This document shows positions 58,518-64,000 of a stretch of 64,000 nt of DNA, one piece after another (the first letter of the stretch is position 1; every line of letters starts with the position of its first letter). This DNA is from Variovorax sp. N23 (GTDB lineage Bacteria > Pseudomonadota > Gammaproteobacteria > Burkholderiales > Burkholderiaceae_C): assembly GCF_025486315.1 (NCBI RefSeq), contig NZ_JAOOPY010000002.1, positions 299,501 through 363,500 on the forward strand, in the 5' to 3' direction. The position numbers and the translations under genes were made by a program. The notes beneath the pieces were generated by a model. That model saw only the letters and a list, made by a program, of their open reading frames with translations, did not search any database and was not told where the DNA came from.

Positions 58518-59492
58518 ATGCATCGTCGTTCCCTTGTCTCTTTCGGCGCTGCTGCGCTGGCGGCGGCCACTCTGGCCACGCCTTTCGCCGCGCAGGCGCA
58601 GGCCTTCCCCAGCCGGCCCGTCAAGCTCGTGATCGCCTTCCCGGCGGGCGGCCCCACCGACATCACGATGCGCCAGCTGGCCGACAACGCCAGCAAGATC
58701 CTGGGCCAGCCGGTCATCGTCGAGAACAAGCCCGGCGCCGGCGGCACGCTGCCCGCGCAGGCGCTGCAGGGCGCGCCGGCCGACGGCTACACGGTGGCGC
58801 AGATCCCGCTCGGCGTGTTCCGGCTCGGCTACACCACCAAGATCAACTGGGACCCGATCAAGGACATCAGCTACGTCATCAACGTCACCGGCTACGCCTT
58901 CGGCATCGTGGTGCCGGCCGACAGCCCCTTCAAGACCTGGAAGGACTTCGTCGACTACGCCAAGGCCAACCCGGGCAAGCTGAGCTATGGCTCGACCGGC
59001 ACGCTGACCAGCCCGCACCTCACGACCGAGCGCATCGCGCAGCAGGCCGGCATCCAGCTGCAGCACATCCCGTACAAGGGCAGCGCCGACCTGATGCTCG
59101 CGCTGCAGAGCGGGCAGCTGATGGCCGGCGCCGACAGCACCGGCTTCGCCACGTTGGTCGAGGCCGGCAAACTGCGCGTGCTCAATACCTGGGGCGAAAA
59201 GCGCCTGGCCAAGTTCCCCGACGCGCCCACGCTGAAGGAGCTGGGCTACGACATCGTCCAGAACTCGCCCTTCGGCATCGGCGCCCCCAAGGGCACGCCG
59301 CCCGAGGTCGTGAAGAGGCTGCACGACGCCTTCAAGCAGGCGATGGAAGAGCCCAGCTACGTCGCCGCGCTGGGCAAGTACGACATGCTGCCCGACTACA
59401 AGAGCAGCGCCCAGTACGCCCAGTTCGCGCAGGACACGGTGGCGCGCGAGAAGGTGATCATCGAGAAGCTGGGTTTGGCGAAGGGGCAATAA
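58518..59492 (+). CDS. Bug/TctC-family periplasmic tricarboxylate-type receptor
   Basis: 324 residues. The signal peptide (RRSLVSFGAAALAAATLATPFAAQAQ) precedes FPSRPVKLVIAFPAGGPTDITMRQL and VIVENKPGAGGTLPAQALQGAPADGYT, the Bug fold; Asp replaces the usual residue in the ligand loop (PTDITM), which is common in aspartate- or carboxylate-binding members. The start MHRRSLVSF was chosen over an ATG inside the upstream hairpin region. The gene stands alone, ending at a strong terminator, and differs from the pair at 33965-35975. Confidence 0.9.
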   Translation: MHRRSLVSFGAAALAAATLATPFAAQAQAFPSRPVKLVIAFPAGGPTDITMRQLADNASKILGQPVIVENKPGAGGTLPAQALQGAPADGYTVAQIPLGVFRLGYTTKINWDPIKDISYVINVTGYAFGIVVPADSPFKTWKDFVDYAKANPGKLSYGSTGTLTSPHLTTERIAQQAGIQLQHIPYKGSADLMLALQSGQLMAGADSTGFATLVEAGKLRVLNTWGEKRLAKFPDAPTLKELGYDIVQNSPFGIGAPKGTPPEVVKRLHDAFKQAMEEPSYVAALGKYDMLPDYKSSAQYAQFAQDTVAREKVIIEKLGLAKGQ

Positions 59493-59521
59493 AAAAGCCG
59501 CTACCCAGCGGTAGCGGCTTT
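59491..59521. terminator. Bidirectional terminator between the Bug gene and the aldehyde dehydrogenase
   Basis: AAAAAA-GCCGCTACC-CAGC-GGTAGCGGC-TTT: a 9-bp perfect GC-rich stem at 59497-59505/59510-59518 with a 4-nt loop. The A run on the left gives a U run for leftward transcripts, and TTT on the right serves rightward ones. It starts at the last bases of the Bug stop codon. Confidence 0.85.
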
Positions 59522-59544
59522 GAGGCCTGAAGGGCAGACGGCGA

Positions 59545-60987
59545 TCAGGCCGCCATGATCGACACGGCCTTCGTGTTGAGGTACGCCTCCACAGCCTCCG
59601 GGCCGCCTTCCGAACCGTAGCCCGAATCCTTCACGCCGCCGAAAGGCATTTCCGGCGAGGGCGTGGCGGGCTGGTTGATCCACAGCATGCCCACTTCGAC
59701 GCGGCGCGCCAGCTGGTGCGCGTTCTTGATCGAGGTGGTGAAGGCGTAACCGGCCAGGCCGAAGGGCAGGCGGTTGGATTCGGCGATGGCTTCGTCGAGC
59801 GTGTCGAAGCCGCGGATGGCGGCGACCGGGCCGAAGGGTTCGTTGTTGAAGATATCCGCGTCGAGCGAGACATCCGTCAGCACGGTCGGCGCGAAGAAGT
59901 TGCCGGTGCTGCCCACGCGCTCGCCGCCGGTCGCGACCTTGGCGCCGGTGGCTTGCGCGTTCTCGATCACCTTGGCCATGGCGGTCAGGCGGCGGTCGTT
60001 GGCGAGCGGGCCGAGGGTCGTGCCTTCGGCCAGGCCGTCGCCCAGCTTCAGGCTCTGCGCGTGCTTGACCAGCAGTTGTGCGAACTCTGCCTTCAGGCTG
60101 TTGTGCACCAGGAAGCGGGTCGGCGAGATGCAGACCTGGCCGGCGTTGCGGAACTTGGCGGCGCCGGCGGCACGTACGGCCAGGGCCACGTCAGCGTCTT
60201 CCGCCACGATCACCGGTGCGTGGCCGCCCAGTTCCATGGTCGCGCGCTTCATGTGGGCGCCGGCCAGGGCGGCGAGCTGCTTGCCGACGGGCGTCGAGCC
60301 GGTGAAGGTGATCTTGCGGATCACTGGGTGCGGGATCAGGTAGTTCGAGATTTCGGCCGGGTCACCGAAGACCAGGCCCACGGTGCCGGCCGGCACGCCG
60401 GCGTCGACGAAGGCCTTGATCAGCGCGGCGGGCGAGGCGGGCGTTTCTTCCGGCGCCTTCACCAGGAACGAGCAGCCGGCAGCGAGCGCGGCGCCCAGCT
60501 TGCGCACCACCTGGTTGATCGGGAAGTTCCAAGGCGTGAAGGCGGCGACGGGGCCGACCGGTTCCTTCATCACCAGCTGCTGCGCGGCCAGGTTGCGCGA
60601 GGGCACGATGCGGCCATACACGCGGCGGCCTTCGTCGGCGAACCATTCGATGATGTCGGCGGAGGCCAGCGTCTCGACGCGGGCTTCGGCCAGCGGCTTG
60701 CCTTGCTCCTGCGTGAGCAGCGGCGCGATCTGGTCGGCGCGTTCACGGATCAGGCCGGCGGCGCGGCGCATGATCGCGGCGCGTTCGTTGGCGGGCGTAT
60801 CGCGCCAGGCTTCGAAGCCTTTCTGCGCCGCAGCCAGCGCGCGGTCGAGGTCCGCGATGCCTGCATGCGACACCTGGCCGATCACCTGGCCGGTGGCGGG
60901 GTTGCGCACGTCGAGCGTCTTGCCGCTCTTGGCGTCCACCCATTCGTTGGCGATGAGCAGTTGGGTCGAGGGATAGGAAGTGGTCAT
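59545..60987 (-). CDS. gabD: NAD(P)-dependent succinate-semialdehyde dehydrogenase-like aldehyde dehydrogenase
   Basis: 480 residues. The ALDH catalytic pair is E252 ([13 protein letters not shown]) and C286 ([14 protein letters not shown]); [20 protein letters not shown] and [22 protein letters not shown] are typical. Length and the EPFGPVAAI and [26 protein letters not shown] stretches fit the SSADH/GabD group, oxidising succinate semialdehyde or glutarate semialdehyde. No GABA transaminase lies beside it, so other semialdehydes are possible. Monocistronic, ending at the bidirectional terminator. Confidence 0.85.
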   Translation of the reverse strand: MTTSYPSTQLLIANEWVDAKSGKTLDVRNPATGQVIGQVSHAGIADLDRALAAAQKGFEAWRDTPANERAAIMRRAAGLIRERADQIAPLLTQEQGKPLAEARVETLASADIIEWFADEGRRVYGRIVPSRNLAAQQLVMKEPVGPVAAFTPWNFPINQVVRKLGAALAAGCSFLVKAPEETPASPAALIKAFVDAGVPAGTVGLVFGDPAEISNYLIPHPVIRKITFTGSTPVGKQLAALAGAHMKRATMELGGHAPVIVAEDADVALAVRAAGAAKFRNAGQVCISPTRFLVHNSLKAEFAQLLVKHAQSLKLGDGLAEGTTLGPLANDRRLTAMAKVIENAQATGAKVATGGERVGSTGNFFAPTVLTDVSLDADIFNNEPFGPVAAIRGFDTLDEAIAESNRLPFGLAGYAFTTSIKNAHQLARRVEVGMLWINQPATPSPEMPFGGVKDSGYGSEGGPEAVEAYLNTKAVSIMAA

Positions 60988-61174
60988 GAGGCGTCTTTCG
61001 TCGGACTGCGGGGATGGAAAAGAGAAGCCGTGGCAAGCACCGAACGGTGCCGCCCTGCGCGCGGGGCGCGTGTCGGATTCGAGATGCTACGCCACCTCGG
61101 TGTCGGGTGCGACTCCCGGCGCAGTGCCCACGACGGCAAAAAGCTCATTGCCTCGACGGGCCGGGCCGGCCGCT

Positions 61175-62386
61175 TCAGCGCGCCGAAAGAATCGCCGCCG
61201 CCACTTCGGTGAATCCGGCGCCGCGCTCGCTGATCGCGACATAGCGCGGCAGATGCGCCAGCTTTGGCGCGAAGCGTGCGACGTTGGCCACGCCGATGCT
61301 GTGCGCGAAGGCCTCGAACATGCGCTGGTCGTTGGTCGAGTCGCCCACGTAGGCCCAGCGGTCCATCTCGGCATCGAGGTCGCGCCCCCACAGCACGCGG
61401 GTGACCCATCGCGCACCGACGAGCTTGTCGTGGTCGCCGTACCAGCCGTTGATGTGGATGCTGCTGACGGTGGCGTGCATGCCTTCGTCGCGCATCAACG
61501 CGACCACGGCGGCAATCTGCGCGTCGTCGAGCTGCTGGAATTCGCTGTGGTCGATGGCAATGTCGGTCTCACGGCCCGCGGAATCGGTGGCCCGCTGCGC
61601 GCCGGGGATCTCACGCTCGATGCGCGCCAGCACCTGCTGCATGCGCGCGAAGTTGGCGCTGCGCGTCAGACCATCCTGCAGATAGCGCTTGGACAACACG
61701 TCGCCCGGCCGCGTCGGTGGCACCAGCGCCACCGCGCCGTTTTCCGCCACGATGGCGTCGATCGGCCAGGTGGCAGCGAAGGGCGCACTCCAACCCACTG
61801 GCCGCCCGGTGATCGCCACCACGTGCAGGCCGGCGGCCTTCAGCGCGGCCAGTGCGGCCAACGCGTCGGACGTGATCGCGCCGTCGGTCGTGAGCGTGTC
61901 GTCGATGTCGGTGAAGACACCGACCAGCGAAGCGCGTGACGCGGCGGGCCATTGCGTCAGCGGCCACATGCGGTCTTGGGTGGGAGTGCGTGAGAGGAGC
62001 ATGCGTGCCGCAGTGAAGTTGGAGAGCAGCCCGAGGCAACTGCCCAATGCGACGCCGAGCGTCGGCGCGAAGGGCCCCGACATCCAGTGCAAGGTCAGCA
62101 CATAGACCGTGTAGTTGATGGCCGCACCGCCCAGCATCGACGAGATGTAGGCTATGTATTCGCGCCCGATCGACAGACGCGCCTGCGACCCCGGCGCTGC
62201 GCGAAAGGTGAATCGGCGATTGAGCCCCCAGGTGCAGGTCGCCGCGGCGACGAACGACACGGCGCGCGCCAGATACCAGCCGAGCCAGTGCGCCAGCAGG
62301 TAAAGCACGGCCAGGTCGACGAGCAGGCCGGCAATGCCGACCATGCCGAACTGGACAAAGCGTTTAGCGAGGAGCGCTTTCAGCAT
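61175..62386 (-). CDS. Fusion protein: GtrA-like membrane domain plus HAD-IIB phosphatase domain
   Basis: 403 residues. The first 135 residues are a GtrA/DPMS2-like four-span domain (FVQFGMVGIAGLLVDLAVLYLL, the TWGLNRRFTF motif after span 2, NFTAARMLL at the end). The rest (about 153-400) is a HAD-IIB (Cof/MPGP-like) phosphatase: VFTDIDDTLTTDG with D160 and D162, AITGRP (motif II) and VGDSTNDQRMFEAF (motif IV). GtrA proteins help move polyprenyl-linked sugars; a phosphatase attached to one is unusual. Its start overlaps the end of the glycosyltransferase gene by 23 bp, so both are made together. A HAD-IIB of this kind acts on sugar phosphates or prenyl-linked ones (inference). Confidence 0.85.
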   Translation of the reverse strand: MLKALLAKRFVQFGMVGIAGLLVDLAVLYLLAHWLGWYLARAVSFVAAATCTWGLNRRFTFRAAPGSQARLSIGREYIAYISSMLGGAAINYTVYVLTLHWMSGPFAPTLGVALGSCLGLLSNFTAARMLLSRTPTQDRMWPLTQWPAASRASLVGVFTDIDDTLTTDGAITSDALAALAALKAAGLHVVAITGRPVGWSAPFAATWPIDAIVAENGAVALVPPTRPGDVLSKRYLQDGLTRSANFARMQQVLARIEREIPGAQRATDSAGRETDIAIDHSEFQQLDDAQIAAVVALMRDEGMHATVSSIHINGWYGDHDKLVGARWVTRVLWGRDLDAEMDRWAYVGDSTNDQRMFEAFAHSIGVANVARFAPKLAHLPRYVAISERGAGFTEVAAAILSAR

Positions 62387-63347
62387 GGGCAGAAAAGAGC
62401 GGCGCTGGGATCGAGAGGTAAATCAGTCGTTTGGCTTCTTGTCGACCGAGGGTGACAGTGTGCAGGATGGCACCACTCGCTTGCGCCAGCATGGCCGAAA
62501 GCATGGTGCCGACGCATAGCAGCGCGGTTGGCTGGCGTGGAACCAGTCCCGTACGCAAGTACTCGAAGACCAGCGGCACGGCGAGGACCACCGAGAGCAG
62601 CGCCAGTCCACCCGCAAGCACAGAGAAAAAGGCGAGCGGACGTTCGCTCACGAACAGGCGCACGATCGTGCCGAGAATTCGCCACCCATCGCGAAAGGTG
62701 GACAACTTGCTTTGCGTCCCAACGGGGCGTGCCAGGTAAGCGGCAGGAAACTCCAAGTACGGCATGCGCAATTCGAGCGCATGCACAGTGAGCTCGGTCT
62801 CCGTCTCGAAGCCGTGGGCCGCGGCCGGAAACGATTTGACGTAGCGGCGCGAAAAGATGCGATAGCCCGACAGCATGTCCTTGAAGCGCCCGCCAAACAG
62901 AGCGCTCACTGCCGACGTCAACAGCGTGTTTCCCAGCCGATGTCCGGGGCGATAGGTCTGTGGGTTGCGTCCATCATCGAATCGCGCCCCCACCACCATG
63001 TCGAGGTTCTCGCTCACCAGGCGATCGATCATCTGCGCAGCTTTCGAAACGTCGTAGGTGGCATCGCCATCCACCATCACGTAGACGTCGGCTTCGACGT
63101 CGGCAAACATCCGACGTACCACGTTGCCTTTGCCGCGCAGCGGGACATGTGTCACTCTCGCGCCGTGTGTGCGGGCGACGGCGGCGGTGTCGTCGGTGGA
63201 GTTGTTGTCGAAGACATGGATCACGGCGTGCGGCAGAACCGCCTTGCAATCCGCGATCACGGTGGCGATGGCTCCGGCTTCATTGAAGCAGGGAAGAATG
63301 ACCGCGATACGCAGGCCGGGATACGCATTGGTGCAGGGCACTGTCAC
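62364..63347 (-). CDS. Family 2 glycosyltransferase (DPM1/ArnC-like)
   Basis: 327 residues from a GTG start at 63347. GGGAG lies just upstream, and GTGA overlaps the stop of the preceding gene. The GT-A domain (about 1-225) has LRIAVILPCFNEAGAIATVI, the nucleotide motif VFDNNSTDDTAAVA and the metal DxD in VMVDGDATYDVS; two C-terminal spans (about 245-270 and 275-300) anchor it. It probably transfers a sugar from a nucleotide donor to polyprenyl phosphate, feeding the GT39-like enzyme upstream in the operon, while the GtrA domain downstream would flip the product. Confidence 0.87.
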   Translation of the reverse strand: MTVPCTNAYPGLRIAVILPCFNEAGAIATVIADCKAVLPHAVIHVFDNNSTDDTAAVARTHGARVTHVPLRGKGNVVRRMFADVEADVYVMVDGDATYDVSKAAQMIDRLVSENLDMVVGARFDDGRNPQTYRPGHRLGNTLLTSAVSALFGGRFKDMLSGYRIFSRRYVKSFPAAAHGFETETELTVHALELRMPYLEFPAAYLARPVGTQSKLSTFRDGWRILGTIVRLFVSERPLAFFSVLAGGLALLSVVLAVPLVFEYLRTGLVPRQPTALLCVGTMLSAMLAQASGAILHTVTLGRQEAKRLIYLSIPAPLFSAHAESAPR

Positions 63348-64000
63348 GGCGTGCTCCCGGGCTTTAATTTGTAGAGTTTCACGGGCCCCTCTGTCCATAC
63401 ACCTTCGAAATAACGCGCAAAGTCTGGCTGCGTCACGAACTGCGGAAGTCGTTCGGTGTGAATGACCAGCGCATCGAATTTCTCCGCGGCCAATTTTCGG
63501 TGGAGGTCTGCAACGCCCAGGGACGCGTAGTCCCGGTAGCGCCAGGGCCCGAAGATTTCGCCCCATACGGGCTGCGGGGCATAGAACAGTGAATCCTCGT
63601 TGCCCAACTGATAGATGCGCCCGACAGGGTGTGCCTTGACATACGTCCACATGGCATAGCCAGGGACGCGCTGGGTGAGTAGTGCCGTCCGAGCTTCGAG
63701 CGTGGGCGAGATCCGCTTCCAGTACCGCACGACCTCTGCTGTGGCCATCAGCGCCAGGTAGAGCAGCAGCAGGGATGCAGCAGCGAGCACGATAGTGCGC
63801 TTGCGTAGAAAAGGCCATGCCGAAGATGCCAGGCGGATCGCGCACACGCTGGCGGCGGCCGACAGGAGCACCAGCAGCGGATAGGCGGACTGGAGGTAGC
63901 GCGGGTAGGGCACGCTGACTGCCCACGTCAGGATCATGTATCCCCCCATGATCATCGCTCGGCGCGCGGCGACGCTGCGTCTGAGCGCCGGGATGAATGG
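63344..64000 (-). CDS. Membrane protein, C-terminal part of a GT39/ArnT-like glycosyltransferase (cut by window edge)
   Basis: The open frame enters from beyond 64000 and its last 218 codons are visible. Two or three spans (MILTWAVSVPYPRYLQSAYPLLVLL and TIVLAAASLLLLYLALMATAE) are followed by a soluble C-terminal domain (GRIYQLGNEDSLFYAPQPVWGEIFGP…). VPYPRYLQSAYPLLVLLSAAA is like the end of the membrane domain in PMT/ArnT-type enzymes, which use polyprenyl-phosphate sugars. Its stop overlaps the GT2 start (GTGA). The N-terminus and catalytic acid loops lie outside the window, so the family is provisional. Confidence 0.65.
   Translation of the reverse strand, partial: PFIPALRRSVAARRAMIMGGYMILTWAVSVPYPRYLQSAYPLLVLLSAAASVCAIRLASSAWPFLRKRTIVLAAASLLLLYLALMATAEVVRYWKRISPTLEARTALLTQRVPGYAMWTYVKAHPVGRIYQLGNEDSLFYAPQPVWGEIFGPWRYRDYASLGVADLHRKLAAEKFDALVIHTERLPQFVTQPDFARYFEGVWTEGPVKLYKLKPGSTP

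Overview
The window is a high-GC chromosomal segment, densely packed with short intergenic gaps. Long, arginine- and histidine-rich open frames lie opposite almost every gene, as expected at this GC content. The gene content points to a betaproteobacterium of the Comamonadaceae, most like Variovorax or Acidovorax: several Bug/TctC solute receptors, a double-length UvrA, a fused FruB, a complete leucine/isovalerate (liu) pathway, and two phosphocholine-type phospholipases C. No rRNA, tRNA, CRISPR array, transposase or prophage was seen.

1-12015 is an organophosphate-scavenging island. A leftward operon encodes a solute-binding protein of the 2-aminoethylphosphonate class, a lipoprotein phosphodiesterase with a LamG-like tail, a small lipoprotein, a Tat-exported phospholipase C, the ABC ATPase, a double-domain permease, and a DeoR-type regulator cut by the left edge. 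A second, smaller unit (9478-11885) repeats the small lipoprotein-phospholipase C pair. Both units start from closely related promoters that carry a PHO box (two TGTCA-type repeats 11 bp apart) followed 10 bp later by a -10-like hexamer. This indicates control by PhoB and phosphate starvation. An inositol-monophosphatase-family phosphatase sits between them.

12057-14880 holds thiC behind a TPP riboswitch, and a HAD phosphatase. 14900-20076 has soxR, a SoxR-type promoter (19-bp spacer with a soxbox inside it) driving a RidA-like gene and an MFS exporter, and then two more MFS exporters. 20177-21429 has a bacterial RIO kinase and a small Arg/Tyr/His-rich secreted protein.

21446-33223 is the leucine/isovalerate degradation region: an AraC regulator, liuA, an acyl-CoA synthetase, a CPA1 antiporter on the opposite strand, liuB, an inserted vapBC toxin-antitoxin pair, liuC, a DUF4126 membrane protein and liuD. 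The last enzyme of the pathway, HMG-CoA lyase, lies at 40105-41031. It is separated from liuD by a LysR-controlled leftward operon encoding a CoA-transferase, an intradiol dioxygenase, a citryl-CoA-lyase-like protein and two Bug receptors.

41032-47784 is a fructose PTS locus (fruB-fruK-fruA leftward, LacI-type regulator divergent). 47828-49223 has ybaK, a DUF1289 protein and an HCCA-isomerase-like protein. 49376-52482 has an MHS-family transporter, a 49-residue membrane protein and an orphan LivK-like receptor. 52669-58434 is a 1921-residue tandem UvrA. The right end has a Bug receptor with a strong bidirectional terminator, a GabD-like dehydrogenase, and a glycosyltransferase cluster with an unusual GtrA-HAD fusion, running off the edge at 64000.
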